Below are positions 1 to 11,241 of a DNA stretch of 64,000 nucleotides, one piece after another. The translations under genes were made by a program, and so were the position numbers. The stretch covers positions 23,614,001 to 23,678,000 of the forward strand of contig CAMQGK010000637.1 of assembly GCA_947000775.1 (NCBI GenBank), read 5' to 3'. The stretch's first letter is position 1; the number at the start of each line of letters is the position of its first letter. The DNA is from Pterois miles (taxonomy: Eukaryota > Chordata > Actinopteri > Perciformes > Scorpaenidae). Under the pieces are notes generated by a model. That model did no database searches. It was not told where the DNA came from and saw nothing but the letters and a program-made list of their open reading frames with translations.

Positions 1-1
1 C

Positions 2-448
2 ATTGTTATTAACTACATTGCTGGACTTGCAGATCTTGTTTTGTCCTTTATTGGTCCTGTCACTGTCATCATAGTTCTGTATATGAGAGTATTTGTGGTG
101 GCTGTGTCTCAGGCTCGTGCCATGCGCTCTCATATAGCAGCTGTCAGTCTCCAGTGTTCAGTGAGTGTAACTGTTAACAAATCTGAAATGAAAGCAGCCA
201 GGACTCTTGGTGTTGTTATTGTCGTGTTTCTATTATGTGTCTGCCCATATTTTTGTTTTGCACTAACAGGCCAGAGCACTTTGATCAATGCCTCAGCTGT
301 TGCCTTTTTAATATATCTATTCTCTCTCAACTCCTCTCTTAACCCGATGATCTACGCCTCTTTTTACCCCTGGTTTAGAAAGTCTATTAAACTCATTGTA
401 ACACTGAAGATACTGCAGCCTGGTTCCTGTGACACCAACATACTGTAG
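2..448 (+). CDS. Partial TAAR-type olfactory GPCR, 3' end of exon 2 (TM5 to C-terminus)
   Basis: The frame is open from base 2 and ends at TAG 446-448, so the 5' part lies left of the window or is missing. It covers TM5 (with the Asp5.42-type Asp eight residues before the TM5 Pro), IL3 with the SEMKAARTLGV segment, TM6, TM7 with NPMIYA, and a tail ending in the WFRKSIK helix-8 motif. It is a close paralogue of the gene at 4286-5403: bases 39-232 are identical to 5009-5202, and the sequences then diverge sharply through TM6-TM7. By family, such receptors sit in the ciliary membrane of olfactory neurons and couple to a Gs/Golf-type protein; that is inference. Whether the gene is whole cannot be told from here. 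Confidence 0.85.
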   Translation: MVINYIAGLADLVLSFIGPVTVIIVLYMRVFVVAVSQARAMRSHIAAVSLQCSVSVTVNKSEMKAARTLGVVIVVFLLCVCPYFCFALTGQSTLINASAVAFLIYLFSLNSSLNPMIYASFYPWFRKSIKLIVTLKILQPGSCDTNIL

Positions 449-1367
449 AGAGATGCTGCATGAAGGCTGAAATTAGACAGAAAATGTGTACTTGGTTACA
501 GTGGTGAGAAATTGTAAAAGTCTTGGCACAGTGACCTTTGTATGATCACTTTCACAGATCATACTGTGTCTTTACACTGTGTATGTTCAATATACAGTTT
601 TATTATCAATGCAACAGTGAAGCCACTTCAAAAAATAAGTCTGCTACTCTTACTGTTACGTGTCTATTCACCATAGAGTTCTTTTACAAACTGCCTTTTT
701 ATCAGTTTTAATCAATGTTTTATGAACATGTTTTAGTCTTTGGTTGTGATTAACTGCATCTTTTAGACTGGCGCCAGCACTCTGCCACCTGTGTGTCGAT
801 GTTCATTGTTTTATGTGTTATCTAATATTTTTAAAGCCTTATGATTCATGATCACCAGCCTGATCAAACTCTGATAACATGATTATGGCTGCACTCAGTA
901 GTCACACTTATTTGCTTTCTCTGATTTTGGACAATAACTTTTTAGAGAACCACTCAAACACTTAAAGTCAGGAGCAAGCCGGGCGCTTCAGCTGAGGCCT
1001 CCTGCATCAGATGGACTCGATCTTGATGTTAACATTTCAGGGATCAGGAACAAGACTTGAGAGAGGAAGAGAGGTCACAAAGGAAGAGTCCAGGCCAGGA
1101 ACCGTCATCGGGGGTACAAACGGCTGCTTTCCTCTGTTATTATGGGGAATGTGCACTTTTGGTTAATGAGGCAGACGAGTTCACAGCGTACTTGGACTAT
1201 GATTATCTGTACTGACAGAGCAGCCACTGTGTTTTACAGAGACTTGACTGTCTGACAAGATACCAGAATCTCATGTGAATATGGGAGGTTTTTCACTACA
1301 CAGGATGGACCATGCGCCATGTGACCCGAACACTGAGCTGCTTACAATGAGTTGTTGACCCTACTAC
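449..1367. other. Intergenic, no gene seen
   Basis: This is AT-rich sequence after the TAAR fragment with no convincing reading frame. The part from about 960 may belong to the 5' region of the LINE remnant that follows, but I see no protein similarity there. Confidence 0.5.
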
Positions 1368-2215
1368 TTGCCCAGGGAGTTTTCTCATGTGATTGTCCAG
1401 GTAGTTTACATTCCCCCATCCAGTAACATGAAGCTAGCTGCAGAGACAATGTTAAGAGTCACCCATGATCTGCAACGCTCCTCTCCAGACAAGCTGGTTC
1501 TTATCAATGGGGATTTTTATCACTGCTCTCTCTGCCACCTTAATGGTGTCTTGCCATACGAGGAGTGATAAAACTATTGACCTGTTTTATCTAAACAGAT
1601 GATGCATTACTTTTTATGCTTCTGAGTATTTACAGCCACCTTGAAACAACTGCCACCTCTGTTAGGATTATGTTTTTTGATTTTTCCAGTGCTTTTAATG
1701 CTATTTAACCACACATTTTAGCTAAGAAGTTGGTGGATGTTGAACTAAAATAAAGGAGCCCCACAATGCACAGTTTTATCTCCTGTTTTATTTACACTCA
1801 ATATCGCTGACTACAGGCAGATTCAGGCGTCTTTTCAGGCAACACTGCTCTGGTGGGTCGACTAAACCAAGGCAGTGACCTGGCCTGCTAAAGAGAGGTT
1901 GAACCATTTGTCAGCTGGTGTGATGAAAACATTTTACAACTGAGTGTTGGGAAGAGTAAAGAGCTGATTACTAATTTTAGAAAGAAGAAGGAGGAGGTCA
2001 ACTGATTGAAATTGTCATCATATAAATATCTAGGTGTCCATCTGAACAGTAAATTAAACCAGAAAAAGAACACTGAGGTTGTATTAAAGTCAGTCTAGAC
2101 TCTTCTTCCTGAGAAAACTTTGATATTTTGATATCAGCAAAACCCTTCTTCATGTTTTCTATCAAAGAATTTTAGCTAATGCTTTTTTTCCTGTGTTCTG
2201 TGGGAGGAGGAGGGC
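1368..2215 (+). mobile_element. Degenerate LINE (non-LTR retrotransposon) remnant
   Basis: Broken frames read in order as a LINE polyprotein. The endonuclease-like part contains VVYIPPSSN and, further on, INGDF (1368-1568). It is followed by reverse-transcriptase-like pieces: a DFSSAFNAI segment near 1680, a GAPQCTVLSPVLF segment near 1757, a segment resembling LQLSVGKSKELI near 1940, and YKYLGVHLNS near 2020. Stops and deletions interrupt every domain. The order suggests a Rex/CR1-like teleost LINE; the exact clade is not assigned. Confidence 0.75.
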
Positions 2216-2394
2216 AGCAACACTATGGATGATAAAAACAGGATCAGTAGGTTCAGAAGTCCATTCAGTGAGCGACTAGTGATGCTTCAGTGTATTACTG
2301 AACGACTTAGGGAAGCAAGACAATACTACTTTTCAAAAACAATCAGTGACAATGGGAACAATCTCAGGATACAGACTCCGACCCCGGAGGCAGT

Positions 2395-2763
2395 CGCAAG
2401 GTACTGACAGGTTCATAGGGCAGCAGCTGCTGCCGTGAAGGAGACAAAGCAGCGGGTGTGGGAGGAGTTTGGAGCAACCATGGAGAAGGACTTTTGGTCG
2501 GCACCATGGTGCTTCTGGAAAGCCGCTCAGCACCTCAGGAGGGAGAAATAGGGAACCATCCAAGCTGTGTACAGTAAGGATGGGACACTGTTGACCTCGA
2601 CTGAGGAGCTAATCCGTTAGTGGAAGGAGCACTTTGAGGAACTCCTGAACCTGACTAATATGCCCTCTATTGTAGAGGCAGAGCTGGAAGCTGATGGGGG
2701 ATCATTGTCAATTTCCCTGGTGGAAGTCACTGAGGTACTTAAACAACTCCACAGTGCCAAAGC
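2395..2763 (+). mobile_element. Second LINE fragment (RT N-terminal region)
   Basis: Conceptual translation gives a VKETKQRVWEEFGATMEKDF segment, then an AVYSKDGTLLTS segment, WKEHFEELLN and EVTEVLKQL. This order is typical of the stretch between endonuclease and RT in teleost LINEs. In-frame stops (for example near 2549 and 2619) show it is dead. It is cut abruptly at about 2763 by BEL/Pao-like sequence. Confidence 0.7.
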
Positions 2764-3455
2764 CTTTAGAACGTGACTTCTACATTGATGATGGCTTCAA
2801 GTCACACCCATCAGCTGCTGAAGCTATCAACCTGCTGAAAAGAGCAGAGGTGATGTTTACTGCTTCCAGTTTACGGCTCCATAAATAGCATCAAACCACT
2901 CTGACATCTTGGAGGCCTTCCCACTAGAAGACCATGTGAAGGGTCTGCAGAACCTGGACCTCACTGACAACTCAACCCTCATCCAATGCAGCACAGGGCT
3001 CAGCTGGGATCTGAAACATAACATCTTCACCTTCAGAGTGGTAGCTACAGAGAAACCTTTCATCTGTAGAGGTGTTCTAGTGATGGTGAACAGTTTATTC
3101 AATCCCCTTGGACTTGTCACACCGATCACCATTCAAGGGAAGTTCCTGCTGTGAGAATTCATCAGCAATGAGGCCTTTGACTGGGATAGCCTTCTTCCGG
3201 ATGAAAAGGAAGTTGAATGGAGGATATGGAAAGACTCCTTAAAAGATCTGACTGAGTTCAAGATACCAAGAGATTACATAGGAAACAGTTCCACATCTTG
3301 TTAGATGCCTTAGTGAGGGCCATGACTGTTGAAGCTTACCTCAAGTTGATCAACAGTGATGGAGAGTGTCACGTAGGATTTGTTCTGGGAATGGCAAAAC
3401 TAGCCCCCCCAGCTGCCCACACTATTCTAAGGTTGGAGATAGGCACAGCTGTTGC
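2764..3455 (+). mobile_element. BEL/Pao LTR-retrotransposon pol remnant
   Basis: The frame contains FYIDDG (an RT active-site box, YVDD type), then KSHPSAAEAINLLKRAE, SLRLHK, DHVKGLQNLDL, a GLSWDL segment, FICRGVL, NSLFNPLGLVTPITIQGK and a DWDSLLPDEK segment. Together these match the RT to RNase-H-like stretch of the Pao family. A later piece with AYLKLIN and GFVLGMAKLAP belongs to the same polyprotein after an internal deletion. Stops at about 2886 and 3152 and the missing gag, integrase and LTRs make it a fossil. Confidence 0.75.
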
Positions 3456-3639
3456 ATACTCAACTCCATTCTCAAGCAAACCAGTCCTTCACACCTCAAC
3501 CATTCTCCTCCGCCTCTGGGAAACTTTGACAGCAAAGACCTCCACCGCCAGTAATGGAGACAGGTGCAACATCCGGCAAACACCTTTTGGAACAGACACA
3601 AGTACCTTCCTACATTTCAAAGTTGTAGCAAGTGGCAGG

Positions 3640-4060
3640 ATGTACAGCATAATATCAAAAAAGGTGACCTCTGGGTTACTCTTGACCTAAGTTATAACCA
3701 CCAAATTAAGAATATCACAAAAACTGTTTCCATCCTGGGAAATATCTTAAGGGTTATCTGTTGACTCATGCTGCAACAAAACAGACCCATGCCTCTATCT
3801 TCTCACAACTGCTCACTGGCCTGCCAAAAACATCAATTAACAAACTTCAACTCCTACTAAATCCAGCAGCTTGCGTATGAACAAAAGCAAGAAGAAAACT
3901 CCAAGTACTAAGACATAACTTGCTGAAGCACCTGCTGGCACCTATGCCTCAAAACTATGGAACACTCTGCCACTGTATATCTGACTGTCAGATTTAGAGT
4001 TATTTCAAGCAACAGCTCAAATCTTCGATCAAATTATCGTTGTTTCGAATGAAAAAAATA
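3640..4060 (+). mobile_element. LINE 3' fragment (RT C-terminal end)
   Basis: Frames read as the end of a LINE RT: LWVTLDLSYNHQIKNITKT, then LLTGLPKTSINKLQLLLNPA, then a MPQNYGTLCHCI-like stretch corresponding to the usual LWN-LP box, and finally the lysine-rich tail. It is frameshifted and has stops. It is probably an L2/Maui-like piece unrelated to the two LINE fragments upstream. Confidence 0.6.
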
Positions 4061-4224
4061 ATAGGGGACAGGGAGGTGAAGTACAGGCAAAAGCCTATTG
4101 ATGATTGATGAAAAAGTATTTCAAGAAGAGAGAAGTTCAGTCATTCCTACTGAAAGAAAGTTGTCACCAGAGAGAAAGAGGAAGGAGGGATGTGGGAGAT
4201 GAAAAGAGATAAATCAGTTGTTTG

Positions 4225-4285
4225 ACAGAGAGCTTCAGACAGAAGCTGACAGAGCTCAGCAGCTTCTCGTCTCCTCTTTCTGAGA
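4225..4285 (+). promoter_or_regulatory. Conserved TAAR leader / 5' UTR segment
   Basis: The bases just before the ATG (a cagagagctt... block, then gctgac/cagagctcagcagcttctc) are shared with the regions immediately upstream of the ATG in the two minus-strand TAAR genes (9225-9293 and 13039-13095). An in-frame stop (TGA at 4281) excludes an N-terminal coding extension here, so the conservation is not simply coding. Confidence 0.55.
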
Positions 4286-5403
4286 ATGAAAACCCTTGAA
4301 GAAGATGAACTTTGCTTTCCACAACTCCTCAACTCCTCCTGCAGGAAGACTAGACGTCCTCACTCTGTAACTGTGCTCACTGACATTTTACTGTCCACCA
4401 TCTCTCTGCTCACTGTGACTCTCAACCTGCTGGTCATCATCTCCATCTCCCACTTCAGGTAGTCAAATATTTAATCAATATATAAGATTGATAGCTGTAC
4501 AAAAAGAAGTGGTTCATGAAACAGAATTAAACTTTCCAGATCCAGATATGACAATTGATGCTACAGATAATGATCAGCATATTGCTGTCTTTTCTCTCCA
4601 GGCAGCTCCAGACCCCCACCAACCTCCTCCTCCTCTCTCTGGCTGTCTCAGATTTCTTTGTGGGCCTCCTCATGTCCTTTCTAACTGTACTCATAGATGG
4701 CTGCTGGTTCCTCGGTGACCTTTTATGTGTCATGTATCAGTATCTAGGGTACATTATTTCCTCTGCCTCTATAGGAACCATGGTGCTCATATCTGTTGAC
4801 CGCTATGTGGCTGTTTGTGATCCTCTACATTATCCCACTAAAGTCACACGAAAAACAGTTATGATCTGTGTTTGTCTGTGTTGGATATGTTCTGCTTTCT
4901 GTCACATTTTGCTGCTGAAGGATAACCTGAAACAACCAGGCAGGTATAACTCCTGTTCTGGAGAGTGTGTTGTTGTTATTAACTACATTGCTGGACTTGC
5001 AGATGTTTTTTTGTCCTTTATTGGTCCTGTCACTGTCATCATAGTTCTGTATATGAGAGTATTTGTGGTGGCTGTGTCTCAGGCTCGTGCCATGCGCTCT
5101 CATATAGCAGCTGTCAGTCTCCAGTGTTCAGTGAGTGTAACTGTTAACAAATCTGAAATGAAAGCAGCCAGGACTCTTGGTGTTGTTATTGTCGTGTTTC
5201 TAATATGCCTCTGTCCATATTTTTGTGTTGCACTAACAGGCCAGGACACCTTGATCAATATCTCATCTGCTGCCTTTGTAATATGTTTGTTCTATTTCAA
5301 CTCCTGTCTTAACCCCATGATCTACGCCTTTTTTACCCCTGGTTTAGAAAATCTATTAAGCTCATTGTTACACTTAAGATACTGCAGTCTGGCTCCTGTG
5401 TGA
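4286..5403 (+). CDS. Class III-like teleost TAAR, two exons, altered C-terminus
   Basis: Exon 1 is 4286-4458 and exon 2 is 4602-5403; the 143-bp intron has a GTAGTC donor and a CTCTCCAG acceptor, in phase 2. The spliced protein is 324 residues. Exon 1 carries the extracellular N-terminus and TM1; the splice joins HF-R-QLQTPTN in the first intracellular loop. Visible GPCR marks: TM2 LAVSD, Cys3.25 (C100), DRY 124-126, W152 in TM4, Asp192 (5.42) and Pro200 (5.50), SEMKAARTLGV before TM6, NPMIYA in TM7. Position 3.32 is Gly107, so the amine-binding Asp of TM3 is absent. The TM6 toggle Trp is Leu. After NPMIYAFF a one-base shortfall in a T run (5329-5334) shifts the frame, replacing the family tail (YPWFRKSIK...) with an unrelated 20-residue end. 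Likely an olfactory receptor; tail integrity is uncertain. Confidence 0.88.
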
Positions 5404-6787
5404 CCAACATACTGTAGAGTAATGATCGGCAAACCCAAACTTCCCATGTGGCCCACAGAATATTAATAAATTTACCACAGCCTGTTGAACTCTCAGAATA
5501 GTCTATTTACAGTGTCAACTGTGTGTAACAGAAATTCTAAAGCCTGAATTTTACCTGAAAGGTTTTGGCTGTAGTATACCAGTCGGCTTAACCTGGTTAG
5601 TCAGATTAGTCAAGTTCAACTGACGTTTGTGTCAAACTGACATTCTTCAGATGATGTCAGGTATCTGTGAATACACTTCAACCATTTAACTGACAATGGC
5701 ATCGCCAGAATGTGTCTATTTTGCACTCAATTAGAGTGATGAACATTGTTTTAGAAGTGCGTATCCTTGCGCATTAGTAACGCATTCTAACAGAATGGCT
5801 GGAAGATGATTTGCTCTCATCAGTGATGTTAGTAGACTACTGATTTTGCAGGACGTAAACACTGTGGTTTGGGACTTCAGCCCAGGGAAGCCAGTGCATT
5901 AAGGTGTCACTGCAAATGCTACACGGAAAACAACTTTGCGTGTTTTACTAATTCATGTATGCCTTCATGTACTTTGTGCTTTTTTTCTTGTTTTATTTTG
6001 GTCTTTATTTTTCCTCTATGAAGCACTTGAGCTGCTTTTTATGTATGAAAGGCATGACAGATAAAATGTATTTATATTATAAATAAATAAATATATTTTT
6101 ATTATTCATTAGCATTACTCTAGGAAATCTGTGAGGTCAATATAGCGTACAGCGTAGGGAGCCACAAGCATGAAATCTGAAGGACCCTGGGACAAATTTT
6201 TGAATGCCAACAGGTCTTTAATTACACTGCGTGACAGTGTAAGTAACCTGAAGGGGTAATGCAAATCTCTATTGCCTGCTGCCAACATTCTTTCAAGAGG
6301 CCTTTTACTGTTTTTAAACATATAAAGTCTATATCTGGAGTCCTCAACGCTGTGTAGAAGGGTGGCATTACCACATTCTAGGGGTTAACCTAAATAAGGT
6401 AGTAGTAGCAGTAGTTCTGTTCATACTTCTCAGTTCAGTGAGCCCAAACACAATGTTGACTAAAACTCGTTCTGTCTCACATAATCACAAGTTTACAAAA
6501 TCCCTGCAGTGAACCTTGACTCTGAGAATAACGCATTAAAGTTGTTTTATGTTTGATCTTGAGTTGTTGCAGCACAACCAAAATGTTAAAAAAAAATGTC
6601 TTAACCATGCTTGGTTCCTTTGGAGATCCCAAACACAGAAGCTGACTTGCTGAAAACCCTGATGACCAAATCTGGAGAGGTAGTATGCTATTGGAGTCTG
6701 ATACCAAGGGGTACTTACTAAACGGCGATATTTGACAAGTTTGGAGCAAGAATGGGAGTCTGCCACAAGCTGCTTGCTTGACAGCTG
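5404..6787. other. Intergenic between convergent TAAR groups
   Basis: AT-rich sequence. The reading frames here (for example minus 6115-6321) have no recognisable protein features. I see no gene. Confidence 0.5.
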
Positions 6788-7150
6788 TGAATAAGATAAG
6801 ATATTCCTTTATTAGTCCCACAGTGGAGAAATTTACAATAGCCAACTAACAATAGCCATGTGTGTTGTTTACTTTCATCATGATATGTTTACATTCATAA
6901 TAATAATTTTGGGGTAGTGGCTTTGGAGGGAGGCCTGAAGAGACAGTCATGGTTGCCATGCAAGGTGCCAGCTTTGCCCATCAGGATCTAATCTAAATAT
7001 TAATTTGCATACTGATGGCTAAGCCCTCAGGAGAAATTAGGGGTTAAGTGCCATGCTCAAGAACATATCAACATGTGACCAGAGCAGCCAGGGATCAAAC
7101 CACCACCCTTACGATTGGTGGATGACCCTCTGAGCCACAGCTGCCCTTGT
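6788..7150. repeat. Interspersed repeat pieces: LINE/SINE tail and composite tRNA-like repeat
   Basis: Bases 6788-6840 carry the 'aagataagatattcctttat' type tail that also occurs at 14084-14146 and 18186-18240. Bases 6930-7150 contain a block (ccatgcaaggtgcca ... accagagcagccagggatc ... tgagccacagctgccctt) that recurs as a diverged copy at 46628-46915. Read on the minus strand, its end resembles a tRNA-like SINE head (gggcagctgtggctcagagg). Confidence 0.65.
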
Positions 7151-7978
7151 ATTCAGTGGTGGCAGGGTGGTCAGAGCATTTGCATTGTTGGGAACCTTTC
7201 TGCGTCCTGAGCAGGTTGAACCTTCAAAGGGTTGTTGAATTAAAGATTGTTTATCACAAATGTAATCAACATTCAATGTAATGTCCAGTATTATTTTAAG
7301 GAAAATACCCCCAAATAGGGGAAGAAATAATCATTCATAGGCAGTGATAGATAAAATATAAGTTAAGACTGAATAAGTACTGTGTTGGGGGGCAGGGGGT
7401 GCCACTGCAAGTCTCACTGCTGCTGTCCTTAGAGTAAGAACAGGGAACCTATGATGCATGCTGTATTAAACTCTAGGTTCATTATTGTATGTGACATGAG
7501 TCTCTCAAATATCTACCATACTATTAATCTGCAGTCAACCTATTAATGTGAATATGCCACAATATGATGACAGAAGCATGTTGGGGTAAATTCTTAGTTT
7601 CAGATGTAGTGTGGATAATAAACAAAATTGATTGACATGCACAGGAAGGTTTAAGATGTCATCTTATTCATTTTAAATCTTCCTGAATCATGATCTCTAA
7701 TATCAACCAGTTGTGTTCATTATTCACACTACATCTTGATTTATCCTGAGGGGGATTGTGGAGCAGCAGCTGCAGTACAAAGTAGAAAAGTGTACAAATA
7801 TATGGAGCGCAAATGTAAATATAAAATGTCAAGATGCAAATTCAGAATAATATTAAATAAAAATATTATCATGAGATCCACACTGATTCTCCTACCAATA
7901 CACCTTTTGAATTAACTTCAGTGGCTATACACAACAGCACAGAAAGAAAGTTTATTGATGGTACTCACCACTCTGTCT
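7151..7978. other. 3' flank of minus-strand TAAR, no gene seen
   Basis: Non-coding AT-rich sequence downstream of the minus-strand receptor stop. No repeat family was recognised with confidence. Confidence 0.45.
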
Positions 7979-9224
7979 CTACAGTATTTTAGTATCACAA
8001 GAATCAGGCTGAAGTATCTTCAATGTTACAATGATTTTAATAGATTTTCTAAACCAGGGGTAAAAAAGGGCGTAGACCAAAGGGTTAAGACAGGAGTTGA
8101 AATAGAACAGCCAGGCTTCTAAAGTTAAAGATATGTTCTGGCCTGCAAAAGCAGAGCAGTAATATGGACAAAGACATATCAGAAACACAACCACAACAAC
8201 ACCAAGAGTCCTGGCTGCTTTCATCTCAGATTTCTTAGCAGTTACAGTCACTGAACTCTGAAGGCTGACCGCTGCAATGTGGGACCGCATGGCTTGAGCC
8301 TGAGACACAGCCACCACAAATACTCTCATGTACAGAACTATGATGACAGTAATTGGGCCAATAAAGGTGAAGACAAAGTCAACAGTTCCTGTGATATGGT
8401 TAAGGACAAATACACACTCTCCATAGCAGGAATTCTGTGAGTCTGGTTGTCTCAAAAAATCCTTTAAAATGACACTATTATAGAGAGTAGAGCAAATCCA
8501 ACACATGCAAACACAGATTTTTGTTCTGTCCAGAGTAACTCTTATGGTGTAACGTAAAGGATCACAAATAGCCAAATAGCGATCCATTGATATGAGCACC
8601 ATATTTCCAATTGAAAAAGAGGTAATGACCAAAGCTACAATATGATACAGAGCACACATGAGGTCACCCAGAAACCAGCAAGTCTCTGTTACAAGGATTT
8701 CAACCGGCATCAGCAGGAGGCCCACGAGGAGGTCTGAGACAGCCAGGGAGAGGAGGAGGAGGTTGGTGGGGCTGTGGAGCTGCCTGGAGAGGAAGAACGG
8801 CATCACTTTTGAGATCAGCAATGGTAGCTTGTTAATAACAGCAGTAGCAGCAAGGACATTCTTATGGACATGAACGTATTCTGGAGTGCCTGCTTCAAAT
8901 AATTTGTCACACAACATATCACACATTGAATACATAAGATTTTCAAGTAAGGATTAAACACAGATTAATAGCTGAAACATTCACATAAAAAACATGTAAT
9001 AATTGTAAATTTGCGTTATGAAAAGTTTATGGTGAGTGGGTTTATCTCTGCCTGAAGTGGGAGATAGAGATGATGACCAGCAGGTTGAGAGCTGCAGTGA
9101 GCAGAGAAATGAAAGACAGCAGAATGAGAAGAAGCATGCCGTCGGACTGAGGCGGCATGGGTTTCCTGCAGGAATAGTTGAGGAGTTGTGGAAAGCAGAG
9201 TTCAGCTCCTTCTGGTGTCTCCAT
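7979..9224 (-). CDS. Class III-like teleost TAAR, two exons, intact
   Basis: Exon 1 is 9224-9052 and exon 2 is 8783-7979 (268-bp intron, phase 2), giving 325 residues. The acceptor is CCTCTCCAG, but the donor reads AG|GCAGAG, a GC instead of GT; reading on without splicing stops after three codons. Exon 1 begins METPEGAELCFPQLLN and contains TM1. Exon 2 has TM2 LAVSD, Cys101 (3.25), Ala108 at position 3.32 where amine receptors have Asp, DRY 125-127, Asp at 5.42 eight residues before the TM5 Pro, CLCP in TM6 (no toggle Trp), NPLVYALFYPWFRKSIK and a normal tail. No stop or frameshift. It is expected to be an olfactory receptor. The frame also runs 50 codons upstream of exon 2, but that stretch has no TM1 and is not used here. 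Confidence 0.88.
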
Positions 9225-9293
9225 CTTCAGAGAAGTGACAAGAAGCTGCTGAGTTCTGGCAGCTTTTTGACCAAAGCTCTCTGTTGCACAACT
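9225..9293 (-). promoter_or_regulatory. Conserved TAAR leader / 5' UTR segment
   Basis: Read on the minus strand, this carries the shared block (cagagagcttt..., gctgccagaactcagcagc) immediately before the ATG, as in the other two complete TAAR genes. It is probably 5' UTR. Confidence 0.5.
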
Positions 9294-9352
9294 AATTTAT
9301 CTCTCTTCACTTTCCTGTTCTCTCTCTCCTCATCTCTCTTGCCCTTGAGTTG

Positions 9353-9373
9353 CCCCCCCCCCCCCCCCCCCCC
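9353..9373. repeat. Poly-C run (21 C)
   Basis: A homopolymer about 130 bp upstream of the minus-strand TAAR start (poly-G on the coding strand). It may be length-variable or a sequencing trouble spot. Confidence 0.95.
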
Positions 9374-10297
9374 AGCTGTAGTTTCTGTGGTCATCTTCAA
9401 CTCAGTCTTCATCACTTACTTCCCTCCCCTTGATTATGGTTGTCAAGTCACCCTTGCTGGTAAAGTAGCTGCACACAGTAAAAACTAAAAAACTTGAGAG
9501 AACTGTTTTCAAGGCAAATTTCAACACTATATTTTTCAATCATTTATTTAATTTGTAAGTTTGAGAGTTTCAAAACTCAACTTTAGGGTTTTAAGAGAGT
9601 TACCCATAAAAAGCACACACAGGCACACTGTGGGTTAGCCCATACTGGGTCCCAGTGTTTTTTTCTTTGGGCCCCAGAAATCTCAAATGGGTCCACATGC
9701 CAGAGTAGATCCCAGTGCACAGTGAGGTGTTTTTCTCAGAACGCTACAATTACAGTCTGCTGAAAGGTTATTATGGAAAATTTGCCCGATGATGCCATAA
9801 AAAATATTGCCTACTGGAGCTTTAATTGCTCAGTTTCAGAAAGTTAAAGTGTAAAACGTAATCACAATATAAGGCACACTGAACTTATCTTCATTTCATT
9901 TGATTTTTTTTCTTGTGTGTGACATGGGAAAACAGTGCAACAGCAGCACAAGTGTTACTAATAGTAAGCTGACTGAGAAGCAACTTACACAGCAATATTC
10001 ATCTAAAATTAGCTGATATTAGCCAACAGAATTCAGGTGGAAAGTCTAGTCCTTGCTCCCTGACTCTATGTATGTGATCAACAGTGGTAAACACCTGATA
10101 ATTATATATTTTGCAGGAAATGGGTAAAAAAAAAAAAACAAAAAAAACGTCATGTTAATGGTGCTTTGAACACGGAGTGATAAAAATCCAATGAATCTGT
10201 GATGTCATGGCCAGCAGATCTGATGGCTTCAAGGGAGCATTTGTCTGTTACTGTCCGTCATTCACTCTCCATTGAAATGAATGACTTTCAGTCTTCA
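9374..10297. other. Intergenic upstream of minus-strand TAAR
   Basis: AT-rich, with A-runs around 10127-10147. No gene or clear repeat was recognised. Confidence 0.45.
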
Positions 10298-10811
10298 TTA
10301 AAAGGGACCTATTATGCTTTTATGCCTTTTAGCTTTTGTGCGTTACATAATATTGTGTGCATGTAAAAGATCTGTAAATGTAAAAAGCCCAAAGTTCATG
10401 CCAGAGGCAGTTACTCTCTCCCACAGAAACACCACTCTTGAACTCCCTGAAATGCCTTAATTGAAATCTTATCTTTTCTTCTGTAATGTGGTGATGTCAC
10501 CAAGTAACACATTTGCATAAAGGCTAGTGTGCCATGCCCTCAAACATAGCTAATTAGAGCAGAGCTGGAGTGGAATCCAAAGAGTTTGGTTTGACTGAAT
10601 CACATCAGCGGGCCAGCTGACCAATCACAGCAGACTGGGCTTTGTTTGGGTGGGGGCAGGAGCTCAAACTGAGTGTTTCACACAGAGGGTGAAAAGAGAT
10701 GCTGCATCGTAGCTGATATGAGAAAAGTAAAGTGTTTTTTGAATGTGTTCAAGTGTAGAAACCTAAAATACAAGCATGCATCTGAAAATAACCATAATAG
10801 GTGGTCTTTAA
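10298..10811. mobile_element. Short non-autonomous DNA transposon (MITE), about 514 bp
   Basis: The left end ttaaaagggacctattatg (10298-10316) is an imperfect inverted match of the right end cataataggtggtctttaa (10793-10811). The interior, including ccaatcacagcagactgggc, is a familiar high-copy teleost repeat. It has no coding capacity. The superfamily is not assigned. Confidence 0.7.
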
Positions 10812-11241
10812 AATAACAATGCATGACGTTGTGCACAAGAGCTGAAAAAAAACAATCAAGGTGTGTGAGGTAATAGTTGTAAACATTATCAAACACTGTT
10901 TTGTTTAATGGATACATAAATGCATAGTTTAGGTCATAACGGTTGAATACATGCTGTATGTACTGTGTAGATGACAGTAGTTTATATTTGGGGGGTGGTA
11001 ATGTATGTACATATGTATTTATTGCAACCCTATCCTAAGCCCTATGGTAATTTGAATGGGGAAAAATAACTTAATAGTGTGGCTCTTCTAGACTTTCCAG
11101 ACCAAATTGATCAGATTCTGATTAGGAAACAAGTTATTTCACTGAGCTTGTGATGCTCAAAACAATTTATCCACCATTTTACAGCCATAACAGTAGCAAC
11201 AGAGTAGGCCAGATAGTACTCCAGTGGTATCAAGTGTCTGC

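Noticed and set aside
3298..3690. 130-codon plus frame as a gene
   Set aside because: It joins BEL/Pao-like sequence to unrelated sequence and overlaps the LINE fragment in another frame.
8784..8935. Open frame upstream of exon 2 of the 7979-9224 TAAR as an alternative N-terminus
   Set aside because: It has no TM1 and ends at a good acceptor; a paralogous exon 1 with TM1 exists at 9052-9224.
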